NCBI GenBank assembly: GCA_028274465.1
Contig: CM051456.1
Location: forward strand, 98,857,050-98,921,049
Direction: 5' to 3'
Length of the DNA stretch: 64,000 nt
Source of the DNA: Plantago ovata
Taxonomy: Eukaryota; Streptophyta; Magnoliopsida; Lamiales; Plantaginaceae
Shown here: piece by piece, positions 1-12,965 of the stretch
Numbering within the stretch: position 1 is the first letter of the stretch
Layout of the letters: every line of letters starts with the position of its first letter
Translations under genes and position numbers: made by a program
The notes under the pieces: generated by a model
What the model was told of the DNA's origin: nothing
Seen by the model: the letters and a program-made list of their open reading frames with translations, nothing else
The model's database searches: none

Positions 1-3000
1 CTGTACTTTTAAGCCTTCATGTTATAGTTTCAAGTTTACGTATTATGTCTCTGCATATTTTTATTTGATGACGCCATGTTATGGTTTCTTAGACGCTATG
101 GTATACTTTTAATCGCCGTTGTTATGGTATTTTTTAGCCATGTTTTTGATGATTTTAATTTGTCTACTATATTTACAAATTATTTTTGGTTTGATAACTC
201 AGTATTATGGTTTTTAATCGGTATAGTATACTATTAAGCCTTGTTATTGCTGGTTTTTAATTTATCTACTATGTTGCTGCATTTATTCATTGAATCATAT
301 CTTGTTATAGTTTTTTTATCTGCGTAGTATACTTTTAAGAGTGGTTGGTATGGACATATAGTTAATTGCAGTTTCTACGGTAATCTGATTGTTACTGTTT
401 CTAACTAGAATACATGTTACAGACTTAAGCTCTCCTTGTTATGGTTTTAATCGACATTGTTATAATATGTTTAGTTTGACAAGTATGTTAGTGCATATTT
501 TCATTTGATAACATCGTGCTATGGTTTTTAATATGACGTGTTATGGTTTTAATTGACGTTGTTATAGAAGTAATATTTTTGGTTTGTCTAGTATGTCTCT
601 ATTTTTTTTTTCATTGGATAACGCCATGTTATGGTTTTTGCTATGACATGTTACGGTTTTAACCGACGTTGTTATAACATTTTCAGTTTGTCTAGTATAT
701 CTCTGCATTTTTTTCTTTTGATAATGCCATGTTATGATTTTTAATGTAACGTGTTATGGTTTCTATTGACGTGATGTTAATTCAACATCGATTTTCTCTT
801 TTCTTTTTGCTCGTATTTACAAAGTTTTAGTGTGTGTTTTTGCGTATTTTGATGATTCTTCTTTGTTTTCCTAAATTTTGATTGATTTACGTTCCGATTT
901 GTTGATCGATCAAGCGTCCAGCTTCAGATACTTGTGAAATTCAATTTGAGATGTGGAAATAATTGAAGAAATCGAACCTTAACAACAATTTCGTAAGCTC
1001 CTGGATACTTTTAATCCTTGTTGTCATGCATGGTTCTAAGTTTGTGTAGTATATTTCTGCATTGTTTTATTGAATCACATTGTGTTATGGTTTTTAATCT
1101 GCATAGTATACTTTTAATATCGGTTGTTAGGATGAATTTCAGTTTCTAAGGTATTCTAATTGTTACAGTTTCTAGCGTACATACGGTCATAAGCTCTCCT
1201 AGTTATAACATTATGTTCTACTGTTATTCTTTTATACATCACATTTATAGGTTCGTAATTGGAAACATGTGATTCTAGCAACATTTTTATTGTATTTCAC
1301 CTTTTCAGCATGTTAATTGAACCTTTTACATTATTCTGATTGAAATCTGGTGTGGTTATAAGTTGCATCACTATGGTATTAAGGCATGTTGTTGTAATTT
1401 GAAGTTTTGATGCTATGGATTTTAGTAATATCAGTTATTATTTCCATGTCGTCAATTGGTATATTGTTTAGGTATACAGTTATAATTTTAATTGGTCATG
1501 GTATGTTTTACGTGATCGTATTATTATGGTTTAAGCATGTAGATGAACAGAAAATTTAAAGGAATGCATTTTTTTCAGAAACAAAAGGATGAAGATTCAG
1601 AATTTTATCACCTCTACCGTATGATGAAGATGCTAGGCTGACTACTATTTTATGAAGAGATGAAATGATGAAGGAGGACTATAAGTTGTTTGGAGAGTTG
1701 TGATATTTTTGACACCGCGTACAACCTCATATGGTTGCATCAGAAACACCAATTTTGTTGATTCAAAGATCAAGAACAAGCTTACTTGCAAGAAGCCAGT
1801 TGCTTCAAAGATCAACAACAAATTTACTCGCAAGAATCCAGTTGCTTCAAAGATCAAGTTTACTCGCAACAACCCAATTCAAAGACTCATATCCAGTTTG
1901 CATCAGAAACACCACATGAACGCTTGTTGTAATTTTGTTGCTTTCATAATACTAGTTTTAAAAACTTTAATTGACTGAATGTTTCAGTCCTGATATGACT
2001 ACATTATTCAATTTTATATTAGTTGGCATGGTATCATATATCTCATATAGCAATTGATGTGGTTATAAGTACCATTGTTCTGGTTTTATGTATCCAGGTT
2101 GTTGTTTCAAGTACCCACCGTTTTGCCGTTCTAAGAACTCAAATTAAGATTGTAATGGAGAACGGTTGTTGTAATTTTGTTGCTTTGATAATACTAGTTT
2201 TAGGGACTTCAATTGACTAAATGTTTCAAGCTTTACATGAATGAAGTATTCAATTTTACACTAGTTTATTGCATGGTTTCATGACTTTACATTGCGCCTT
2301 AAAAAAGGTACTATAACAAAAGCTCATAGAAGTATAACATAGAATATTAAAACCATATCATCGTTAACTATTATGAATATCCCTTAAAACCATAACATGA
2401 CTTATTAAAAGTATTAACATATAACCAGTTGTTGTACTATCCAAATCATACACTACATTTTTTTAAGTACTCTTATCGTCCAAAAACACATCACAAAACC
2501 CCTACTTCTTCAGAATTTTGTTGGTTATTATCTTAACTCGCACTTTTTTAATCACTCGGTCAATTGTGCTTGGTTCTTTAGAATCTTTACCAACTGCAAC
2601 AACAACAACTATACCAACAGTCGCAACACCTTGTCTCTTAAAATCATAATAAGACGTGTTAAAACTATAATGTATACATTTAAAACCATATCATAGATTA
2701 AAAACAATAACCAGAACATATAAGAGTTGCACATTAAACCACTGCTTAAAACCATACATAAACTTATCGTTCAAAAGGCAAAAACTAATTGTTCAAATCA
2801 GAAATTACTTCAAATAAAATCCAAATAATCACTTTTGTCCAGGAAATTATTACAAATCCTACTTCTTCAAAATACTGTTGACTTTTAACGTAACTCGCAA
2901 ATTATGTAGCTTTCTTTTAATTGTCCCCATCTCTTCATAAGAGCATAATCTAAAACACCAGCAGCTGCACAACCAACAATTATACGAACAACAAGGGCAT

Positions 3001-4207
3001 CTTGCCTCTTCTTTGATCTTCTCTCCCTATAGTATCAGAAACATCAACAACTACAAAAAAGAAAAACGCAAAACATCAGCACCACATTTAAAAGCACAAA
3101 ATCACACCTTAAAACTATAACATAATCCCTTAATTATATAGCATGATCCCTTAAAACTATAACAATAGATCGTAATCCTTTCAGCAAGAAAACTAAAGTA
3201 GCATAACATCTGATACCATAATATCCCCGAAAACCATTAAAACCATAACAAGATACCCATTAAAACCATAACAAGATACCTAAAAAAACATAACAATGCC
3301 CCTTCACTATTTAAGCTACGATATTGCAGTTTCATAACATTAGAACCATTAAAAGCATACCAGAGAAACACTTAAAACCATCAGATAAAAAACTTACACT
3401 AATTCAAACAACTACAGAACAAAAAATATGAACGAAACTTACTGTCAACATTCGAAAAATCCTTCCGTCAAGTTCTCCTCGCCGGAACGTTCACATCAGA
3501 TCAAACAAAAGTCGAAGAAAACTTCCTTTTCGTCATGTTTAAAATAAACTAACATCAATTGTAGATCTGAACACAAATTCGCTTAAAACCACATCAAAGT
3601 CGCTTATAATTAAGTAAACCATAAACGCTTGAGTACCAGAGAAACTTAAAACCACATCAAATACTGATAGGAAAACAAAAATAGAACAAAAAACGAGAAA
3701 AATAAACTTACTCGATGTAGTAGCCCTTCGTCATTGATTAGTCCTGGACGGAACATCACAAACACCATACGAACCCTTCCTCTTCGTTATGCTTCAAAAC
3801 GAAAAGTGTGAATTGGATTTGAGAAACAAGCAAATCTGAAACCCTAGATCTCATAAAACACCATGAGCACACCAAATCACACACAACACAACATTAAAGA
3901 AGAAAATAGGAGAGCAATCGAGTTGTTTCTTTGATCGATCTGAGGAAAAAGTGTGAGATCGGAAAGAAGAGAAGAAAGCGAATTTGCAGAGAGAAAAACT
4001 GATTTCACATAGTAAACACGTTGAACTATGTGTTTTCTGTGTGGATAGCTTTGTTAATAGATAGACTGAACCGGTTTTATTATCAAAATTTGGGCGGTTT
4101 AACCAATTAATAAAACCAGCGAGATTTTGACAAAACCACCGAGTTTTTGAGAAAACCAGGCCTTTCCGTCGTTTTAGGAAAGGCCGGCCTCTCCCTAGAC
4201 TTTAGCA
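1..4207. repeat. Tandem copy 1 (left-truncated by window) of a ~4.9 kb non-coding element
   Basis: This stretch recurs at 4887-9092. I see only two differences: a missing A in an A-run (near 3060 versus 7944) and a G/A change near 4093/8979. Both copies end in the same CTAGACTTTAGCA and then diverge. The sequence is AT-rich with no long open frame. From about 1 to 1500 the motif GTTATGGTTTT and variants recur on the plus strand; from about 2340 to 3660 its reverse complement AAAACCATAAC recurs. The part of this copy corresponding to 4208-4886 would lie left of the window. Confidence 0.9.
1700..1978 (+). other. Short ORF with three ~13-residue internal repeats (copy 1)
   Basis: The 92-codon frame encodes three imperfect repeats built on VASKI..KFTRKNP (the first reads DSKIKNKLTCKKP). 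I do not recognise the product. The repeats may simply reflect a 36-42 base DNA repeat. An identical copy lies at 6586-6864. Translation is unproven and a non-coding origin is more likely. Confidence 0.2.
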
Positions 4208-4347
4208 ATAATAATTATATAGTAAGGCTGTCCTTTCCTATTAACATGGAAAGGCCTGGTTTTTATGGCAAAAACCAGAAACCAAAACCGCTAGGCGGTT
4301 TCTCGCGGTTCAGATAAAAACCGGTTCATTAAAAAAAACCGCTGCAC

Positions 4348-4355
4348 TATATAAA
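4348..4355 (+). promoter_or_regulatory. TATA box in the left end of the repeated element
   Basis: TATATAAA lies about 170 bases before two candidate ATGs (4520 and 4530). Between them is a leader with a duplicated CTCTCGCCGGAAAAA. The second ATG opens a five-codon exon ending CAG|GTACAA (splice donor at 4545), so the arrangement looks like the start of an intron-containing transcript. No downstream exon with long coding potential was found. Confidence 0.4.
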
Positions 4356-6585
4356 CCCTTCAATTAACAGAAAAATCCTAAAAAATTAGAAAAACACAGT
4401 AAACGTGAAAACTGCGTGTTTCAGCTGAAAATCTCTCGCCGGAAAAACGCGAAAATCTCTCGCCGGAAAAAGCTACCGATCAACGCTATTTCGAACGCGA
4501 ATCGTCTGAAAAAGCTCGCATGATCTCCGATGGACGCAAATCAGGTACAAACACGCACAACTCTCTGATTTTTTATGTCAAATATCATAATTTCGATTTG
4601 TTTTTCAAATCTCTTCATGCTTCATGCTTTTTCAATGATTTCACCGTCCGATTCAACTCGTTTTTCCTAATTTAGGTATGATAATCTGATAGATTGTTGT
4701 TTTTCTGATTTTTCAATGGATTTATTGTTCAAAACAATTCGATTCAACTGTAAAGTACTCGAATCACAAAAACGACGATATTGGAGAAGGAAGCTTCTTA
4801 GATCTGAAAATTACTGGAGAAGGAAGCTTCTCAGATCTGAAAATTATTGAAGAAATTCAACCCTAGCAACAAATTCGTAAGTTTCTCTGTACTTTTAAGC
4901 CTTCATGTTATAGTTTCAAGTTTACGTATTATGTCTCTGCATATTTTTATTTGATGACGCCATGTTATGGTTTCTTAGACGCTATGGTATACTTTTAATC
5001 GCCGTTGTTATGGTATTTTTTAGCCATGTTTTTGATGATTTTAATTTGTCTACTATATTTACAAATTATTTTTGGTTTGATAACTCAGTATTATGGTTTT
5101 TAATCGGTATAGTATACTATTAAGCCTTGTTATTGCTGGTTTTTAATTTATCTACTATGTTGCTGCATTTATTCATTGAATCATATCTTGTTATAGTTTT
5201 TTTATCTGCGTAGTATACTTTTAAGAGTGGTTGGTATGGACATATAGTTAATTGCAGTTTCTACGGTAATCTGATTGTTACTGTTTCTAACTAGAATACA
5301 TGTTACAGACTTAAGCTCTCCTTGTTATGGTTTTAATCGACATTGTTATAATATGTTTAGTTTGACAAGTATGTTAGTGCATATTTTCATTTGATAACAT
5401 CGTGCTATGGTTTTTAATATGACGTGTTATGGTTTTAATTGACGTTGTTATAGAAGTAATATTTTTGGTTTGTCTAGTATGTCTCTATTTTTTTTTTCAT
5501 TGGATAACGCCATGTTATGGTTTTTGCTATGACATGTTACGGTTTTAACCGACGTTGTTATAACATTTTCAGTTTGTCTAGTATATCTCTGCATTTTTTT
5601 CTTTTGATAATGCCATGTTATGATTTTTAATGTAACGTGTTATGGTTTCTATTGACGTGATGTTAATTCAACATCGATTTTCTCTTTTCTTTTTGCTCGT
5701 ATTTACAAAGTTTTAGTGTGTGTTTTTGCGTATTTTGATGATTCTTCTTTGTTTTCCTAAATTTTGATTGATTTACGTTCCGATTTGTTGATCGATCAAG
5801 CGTCCAGCTTCAGATACTTGTGAAATTCAATTTGAGATGTGGAAATAATTGAAGAAATCGAACCTTAACAACAATTTCGTAAGCTCCTGGATACTTTTAA
5901 TCCTTGTTGTCATGCATGGTTCTAAGTTTGTGTAGTATATTTCTGCATTGTTTTATTGAATCACATTGTGTTATGGTTTTTAATCTGCATAGTATACTTT
6001 TAATATCGGTTGTTAGGATGAATTTCAGTTTCTAAGGTATTCTAATTGTTACAGTTTCTAGCGTACATACGGTCATAAGCTCTCCTAGTTATAACATTAT
6101 GTTCTACTGTTATTCTTTTATACATCACATTTATAGGTTCGTAATTGGAAACATGTGATTCTAGCAACATTTTTATTGTATTTCACCTTTTCAGCATGTT
6201 AATTGAACCTTTTACATTATTCTGATTGAAATCTGGTGTGGTTATAAGTTGCATCACTATGGTATTAAGGCATGTTGTTGTAATTTGAAGTTTTGATGCT
6301 ATGGATTTTAGTAATATCAGTTATTATTTCCATGTCGTCAATTGGTATATTGTTTAGGTATACAGTTATAATTTTAATTGGTCATGGTATGTTTTACGTG
6401 ATCGTATTATTATGGTTTAAGCATGTAGATGAACAGAAAATTTAAAGGAATGCATTTTTTTCAGAAACAAAAGGATGAAGATTCAGAATTTTATCACCTC
6501 TACCGTATGATGAAGATGCTAGGCTGACTACTATTTTATGAAGAGATGAAATGATGAAGGAGGACTATAAGTTGTTTGGAGAGTT

Positions 6586-6864
6586 GTGATATTTTTGACA
6601 CCGCGTACAACCTCATATGGTTGCATCAGAAACACCAATTTTGTTGATTCAAAGATCAAGAACAAGCTTACTTGCAAGAAGCCAGTTGCTTCAAAGATCA
6701 ACAACAAATTTACTCGCAAGAATCCAGTTGCTTCAAAGATCAAGTTTACTCGCAACAACCCAATTCAAAGACTCATATCCAGTTTGCATCAGAAACACCA
6801 CATGAACGCTTGTTGTAATTTTGTTGCTTTCATAATACTAGTTTTAAAAACTTTAATTGACTGA
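6586..6864 (+). other. Short ORF with three internal repeats (copy 2)
   Basis: This is the second copy of the 1700-1978 frame, identical in its predicted product. Identity here reflects the recent tandem duplication, not selection, because the surrounding non-coding DNA is equally conserved. Confidence 0.2.
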
Positions 6865-9800
6865 ATGTTTCAGTCCTGATATGACTACATTATTCAATTT
6901 TATATTAGTTGGCATGGTATCATATATCTCATATAGCAATTGATGTGGTTATAAGTACCATTGTTCTGGTTTTATGTATCCAGGTTGTTGTTTCAAGTAC
7001 CCACCGTTTTGCCGTTCTAAGAACTCAAATTAAGATTGTAATGGAGAACGGTTGTTGTAATTTTGTTGCTTTGATAATACTAGTTTTAGGGACTTCAATT
7101 GACTAAATGTTTCAAGCTTTACATGAATGAAGTATTCAATTTTACACTAGTTTATTGCATGGTTTCATGACTTTACATTGCGCCTTAAAAAAGGTACTAT
7201 AACAAAAGCTCATAGAAGTATAACATAGAATATTAAAACCATATCATCGTTAACTATTATGAATATCCCTTAAAACCATAACATGACTTATTAAAAGTAT
7301 TAACATATAACCAGTTGTTGTACTATCCAAATCATACACTACATTTTTTTAAGTACTCTTATCGTCCAAAAACACATCACAAAACCCCTACTTCTTCAGA
7401 ATTTTGTTGGTTATTATCTTAACTCGCACTTTTTTAATCACTCGGTCAATTGTGCTTGGTTCTTTAGAATCTTTACCAACTGCAACAACAACAACTATAC
7501 CAACAGTCGCAACACCTTGTCTCTTAAAATCATAATAAGACGTGTTAAAACTATAATGTATACATTTAAAACCATATCATAGATTAAAAACAATAACCAG
7601 AACATATAAGAGTTGCACATTAAACCACTGCTTAAAACCATACATAAACTTATCGTTCAAAAGGCAAAAACTAATTGTTCAAATCAGAAATTACTTCAAA
7701 TAAAATCCAAATAATCACTTTTGTCCAGGAAATTATTACAAATCCTACTTCTTCAAAATACTGTTGACTTTTAACGTAACTCGCAAATTATGTAGCTTTC
7801 TTTTAATTGTCCCCATCTCTTCATAAGAGCATAATCTAAAACACCAGCAGCTGCACAACCAACAATTATACGAACAACAAGGGCATCTTGCCTCTTCTTT
7901 GATCTTCTCTCCCTATAGTATCAGAAACATCAACAACTACAAAAAGAAAAACGCAAAACATCAGCACCACATTTAAAAGCACAAAATCACACCTTAAAAC
8001 TATAACATAATCCCTTAATTATATAGCATGATCCCTTAAAACTATAACAATAGATCGTAATCCTTTCAGCAAGAAAACTAAAGTAGCATAACATCTGATA
8101 CCATAATATCCCCGAAAACCATTAAAACCATAACAAGATACCCATTAAAACCATAACAAGATACCTAAAAAAACATAACAATGCCCCTTCACTATTTAAG
8201 CTACGATATTGCAGTTTCATAACATTAGAACCATTAAAAGCATACCAGAGAAACACTTAAAACCATCAGATAAAAAACTTACACTAATTCAAACAACTAC
8301 AGAACAAAAAATATGAACGAAACTTACTGTCAACATTCGAAAAATCCTTCCGTCAAGTTCTCCTCGCCGGAACGTTCACATCAGATCAAACAAAAGTCGA
8401 AGAAAACTTCCTTTTCGTCATGTTTAAAATAAACTAACATCAATTGTAGATCTGAACACAAATTCGCTTAAAACCACATCAAAGTCGCTTATAATTAAGT
8501 AAACCATAAACGCTTGAGTACCAGAGAAACTTAAAACCACATCAAATACTGATAGGAAAACAAAAATAGAACAAAAAACGAGAAAAATAAACTTACTCGA
8601 TGTAGTAGCCCTTCGTCATTGATTAGTCCTGGACGGAACATCACAAACACCATACGAACCCTTCCTCTTCGTTATGCTTCAAAACGAAAAGTGTGAATTG
8701 GATTTGAGAAACAAGCAAATCTGAAACCCTAGATCTCATAAAACACCATGAGCACACCAAATCACACACAACACAACATTAAAGAAGAAAATAGGAGAGC
8801 AATCGAGTTGTTTCTTTGATCGATCTGAGGAAAAAGTGTGAGATCGGAAAGAAGAGAAGAAAGCGAATTTGCAGAGAGAAAAACTGATTTCACATAGTAA
8901 ACACGTTGAACTATGTGTTTTCTGTGTGGATAGCTTTGTTAATAGATAGACTGAACCGGTTTTATTATCAAAATTTGGACGGTTTAACCAATTAATAAAA
9001 CCAGCGAGATTTTGACAAAACCACCGAGTTTTTGAGAAAACCAGGCCTTTCCGTCGTTTTAGGAAAGGCCGGCCTCTCCCTAGACTTTAGCATATATTGT
9101 CCTGTGTGGTATCACCTTTGGTTATTCCATTATACCGCAATGGGGTTGATATCTGAATTCCAAATGGTCCGGTATTCTTAGGTTTTCTATCCTCAGAGTT
9201 AAGTTACGCCTACATTTCATCACATCTAAGCCACTTATTTGAAGAGACATGAGTACAAGAAGAGAAAGTTTCAATAAACGCCACAAAGAAATTCTCCAAA
9301 CCCAATTCTACGCAGTATTAGAACTTGTATAGCGTTGCTGCCTGGCAAATATTAGTTTTCCTAACTTCCTTATCCAAATAGTATGTTGTATGAACTTGTA
9401 GTGCGCTGCTTTGTCTAATGCCAAATTCTATGATCTACCAAATATCAAGACACCAACTGAATTTGTAAGCTGGCTTGGGCGTCATCAGACCAGGGCTATT
9501 CACAAGGTCATTAATCCTTTGATTTTTATAATAATAAAAAATTATAGTTAGCTTAAGTTCCAAAAATGTAATTTTACATCCCATACATGCATCAACTCTG
9601 TTCTCTTGTCCTAAAGCCAAATCAGATTCCAAGGGCAACAACATGGTAAATTAAGCCTATAGTAAAACAAATCTGACAACAAAGAAATACTAAAATTTAT
9701 AATTACCGAGAAAGTAGTAAAAACTAATCGCGGACAGCCTCTTATCCCCCAGGGAAAACTTCTATGGAATATAGAAGTCTCCTATGCCATGGCATGCATA

Positions 9801-10289
9801 CTCATCTGCTCAACCCTTCAAGAAATCTTCAAGGGAGTTTGTTCACTACAAAGTTCACTTTCGTGTTTTTTTTTTCTCTCATTATAATACAACCTAGAGA
9901 ACACGATAAATCTGGAGATTCTGGACCCAATCATATACTACAATAAATATGGAGATCGAGGAGCCAATCATATACTACATTATTGTACAAGTCTGGTTAA
10001 AATTAACTTTGAAGAGAAACCAACACTTGAACAATTGAAGAATAAACACAAATTCAAGATCAGTCAACAATAAAAACATAGACAGCAAACCTTAGTACTT
10101 CAACCTAGTGATAATACTAATCCTTCCTTCAATTCTTGCAAAAAGAAGAACCAAAAAAGAATGGTAAAATGCAAGGATGCTCAACAGTACTCTAGTTTTC
10201 CTTAAAGGTGGATACCATTCAGAGGTACACATTTTCATTCCTTAGTAGTATAAGGCACATTTCAACAGTTTAAGCATGATTTTACAGGC

Positions 10290-10360
10290 TTATTTCTTCA
10301 TTAGCTCGTATAAACCTTCAGGTAGATTCAGCAACTCCCAAGAATAATGTCTGAGTTCAC
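10290..10360 (-). other. Exon-like segment ending in a stop codon
   Basis: After an acceptor ending GATTAG there are two bases and 22 codons containing RHYSWELLNLPEGLYEL, then TAA. The composition looks like a real C-terminus. The two-base starting phase matches that of the 11081 exon, not its end. The product is not recognised. Confidence 0.35.
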
Positions 10361-10980
10361 CTAATCTGATCAGTCAATTAAACTGGTGATGGGGGAAAAT
10401 CACAATAATTTACATCCAAAGCAACTGTAATTTTTCAATCACTGACTATCTGACATCTCATAGAATACTTCTTTTTCCAACTTTATATGGATGATTCAAG
10501 AGCGATGTAGAAAAAAGAAAAGCATGATAAATATGGACAAAATCATCAACACTACCCAAAAGAAAAAGATAAGATGGAGAGAAGAGAGAAGAGAGAAGTG
10601 AAAAGTAGCACGAGAAATAAAGGAATTACATCCAAACATCCATTACTGGTTGTTCTATTCGAACAAATAAGATGCCTCGAACGTCCAAACCCAAAATTAT
10701 GGCTCACCCAAAATTATGGCTCATAGACAAATAGATCCCTACTTGTATCTACATATCTTCTATCTGAAACTTTGAGCAGTACATGAATCAAGACAAATAA
10801 ATGACTTATTCCAAAAACTATACTACTAATTAACTCCATGGTTATGAACTATTCACATATCAAACAGTAATCTTAACTTGATACAACTCATGACATTCTA
10901 CACTTGGTGAAAATCAGGTGGTGTAAAATTATAATATGTTATGCATTTGAGTACCTGCAAGATAGACTTATCGATTTTAC

Positions 10981-11081
10981 CTTTGATAAACATTCATGTT
11001 GATCAAGATAATCGGGGGCCTCTTGGTCTGATTTTCTTAGTTCATCTTCCAAGATTGTAACTTTTGGTGTTTTGATAAAGT
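10981..11081 (-). other. Exon-like segment, 33 open codons
   Basis: The acceptor TTTTTTTGTCTCTTAG is nearly ideal and is followed by two bases plus 33 codons with charged, protein-like composition (includes VTILEDELRKSDQE and YLDQHE). It ends AAG|GTAAAATC, a plausible donor at 10980. Reading through the donor gives 14 more codons before a stop. The product is not recognised. Confidence 0.4.
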
Positions 11082-11598
11082 CTAAGAGACAAAAAAAGCA
11101 CGAGTCCTAGTATATACTCAATATACTTGTATAAAACTTTCATAGGAAAACTATGTGTATATAATTATGATATTTAGTTAGCCCTTTTTCCCTAGCTAGA
11201 AAACAGGTCTGTTAAGGTATGCTAAAGTGACAAGAACAAATATTGGGGGTACCGGCTTACGTGTAAACATCAATTCAAGAACTTAGTATTGAACCATGGC
11301 CAAAGAGCAAAAATATCTAACAAATAACTTTGAAACACTATTTTTCATATGCATGCCTTATATAATTGTAATTTATTATCAGAATACAAAGTCTCAAAAT
11401 GTCGGGCCCCAAATTTTAAAATATGAAAAGAATGAAATAAGCAATGGCCCAACCATGCTACCAATGCAACCCAATACCATACTGGCCGATTCTAACATCT
11501 TCAAACGTATCAAAACTTGATCCTTCTTAGATAGAGCTCTTTTGTATTTATGACCTTAAACAGTTTGAAAGTCCGACTATAGTACGTGTAGTGCTAAC

Positions 11599-11686
11599 CT
11601 GAACCATAAAGCATGATATTGTTATTATATGGAATCTAGAGGATCCTGCTGTAGCCGCTTCCTTGACCGTGTCGACATCTTCACCC
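11599..11686 (-). other. Exon-like segment, 29 open codons
   Basis: The frame beginning GEDVDTVKEAATAG is open, preceded by AAG and followed by CAG|GTTAGCAC at 11598. A second overlapping frame starting ATG at 11678 (MSTRSRKRLQQ) is also open for 17 codons, so the true frame is ambiguous. Neither resembles a family I know. Confidence 0.25.
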
Positions 11687-12261
11687 CTTCAATAACCATA
11701 ACCACCATATATCACAAATCACCAGAACCTAGAACAAAACAATCAGCTCAGAATGCTAATTAAAATCACAAGCATTAAAAAATAAATAAATGACCAGCCT
11801 CAGTCAAAACTCTAATAAATTGAAATGTGATATACTTAAAAATACCAACCATGAAACTAATTCTTGGACAACAAGTTTCCAGTACTTGATCCCCCTCCCC
11901 CACACTTTTTTTTTTCTTTTTGTCAAAACAAGGTTGAGCAACATTGACACATAGTGAATCGTGCTATGGACACACACTATCAATATCAAACATAAGCAAC
12001 AAAATACCAATATTACTCAATCAAATAGACCTTCGAAAGCCACATAGTAAGTGGTTTTGTATTCAATGTAAAGAAGAAGTTCAGATGTTATGCATACATT
12101 ATGTTTTACACAAAGCAGAGAATATACAGTGATTTATACTATAATAGTACAATAATTGGATAAAAGAAAAAAAAACGGAAAAAGAAAAAGAAAAAAGAAA
12201 ATGATGTTACGACCAGAAAGAGGATGAAGAGAGTTAAAAGGATGTGACACGGAGAATACCT

Positions 12262-12640
12262 TATACATCACCGCTCCTTTTCACAAAAGCCCCAAGCCCC
12301 CAATTTTGTATCCGTCATATTTTCCAAATAAATCCTGGATGCCTCGCTCTTATGGAATTGGTATGCGATCCAGTGAGCTCGATCGACCATTAATGATGAC
12401 GGCTCGAATTTCGGTGGTTCTTGGCTCAATCATCGGCTCGAATTTTGATGGATATTCGCTCAAAATTCCACAGTTTCAGATCTACGATATCAATACCGAT
12501 CAGAGGAGGCTCGATCAGCCATCTCGCTGTCGCTGATGAGTGATTTGGCCAGGTTGATGAGAAGAAAGACTGGAGAAAGTGAAGAAAAAGACGGCAACGA
12601 GAAGGAAAGAAGAGGGCAAAAGTGAAAAGGAGTCTTCTAG
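12262..12640 (-). other. Leader-like first exon of the remnant (minus strand)
   Basis: On the minus strand the segment starts AACCCTAGAAGACTCC, is CT-rich as plant 5' leaders are, and ends ATGTATAAG|GTATTCTCC, a good splice donor at 12261. The ATG three codons before the donor could be a start. The AGAAGAAG and TTCTC tracts also suit an untranslated leader. Confidence 0.3.
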
Positions 12641-12965
12641 GGTTAGGCAGGCTTCGCCCTGCCTGATATCAGACAAACTGATCTAGACCATTAGATCTAA
12701 TGGTTCACAACACTTCGCCAAAAAATATTTGGCGATCGCCTTTCGCCTTATCCTTCGCCTTGTCGCCTTATTAATATTTTAATTAATAAATTATAATAAA
12801 AATATTAATATTTTATAAAATGTCATTTTTACCCTCCAAAAAATAAAAAATTTAATATTTTTTTATAATTTCGATTTATTAATATTTTTTGGACGATTTA
12901 TTTTATTATTTTTATTAAATTAAATTATTTATTAATGAATTTGAAAATATTTAATTATAGTTACC

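Larger units (their letters stand above)
4208..9092. mobile_element. Complete second copy; TIR-like element without recognisable transposase
   Basis: The right end (about 8940-9075) reversed resembles the left end (about 4225-4330). Both contain CCTTTCCTA, then GGAAAGGCCTGGTTTT, then AACCGGTTCA in the same order, giving degenerate terminal inverted repeats of about 100 bp or more. Long imperfect inverted ends without an internal transposase would suit a non-autonomous Mutator-like or foldback element. I could not find a clean target-site duplication: TTTAGCA occurs on both sides but is also part of the duplicated end. Membership of a superfamily is an inference. Confidence 0.6.
9093..12640 (-). 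pseudogene. Possible minus-strand host gene remnant, product unknown
   Basis: This is the only stretch with several exon-like signals that does not match a transposon family. Read on the minus strand it begins with a leader-like pyrimidine-rich segment (12640-12262). It then shows exon-like frames at 11686-11599, 11081-10981 and 10360-10290, the last ending in a stop. The phases of the 11599 and 11081 exons do not match, so an exon is missing or the gene is broken. It is bounded by the TIR-like element ending at 9092 and by an inverted-end element starting at 12646, just upstream of the leader. I recognise no protein family. Confidence 0.3.

Noticed and set aside
1700..2220. ORFs of 60-92 codons repeated at 6586-7106 as candidate genes
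   Set aside because: They are conserved only because the whole 4.9 kb is duplicated. The surrounding non-coding DNA is equally identical, and one shows a simple peptide repeat from a DNA repeat.
4208..4886. Interpretation of 1-4207 and 4887-9092 as giant LTRs around a short internal region
   Set aside because: No primer site or polypurine tract flanks the central 680 bases, the repeats do not begin TG or end CA, and the unit's own ends are inverted repeats of each other.
11640..11680. TCTAGAGGATCC and GTCGAC as cloning-vector polylinker contamination
   Set aside because: The two sites are 23 bases apart with unrelated sequence between them, and the region continues as ordinary plant-like DNA. 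Coincidence is more likely.
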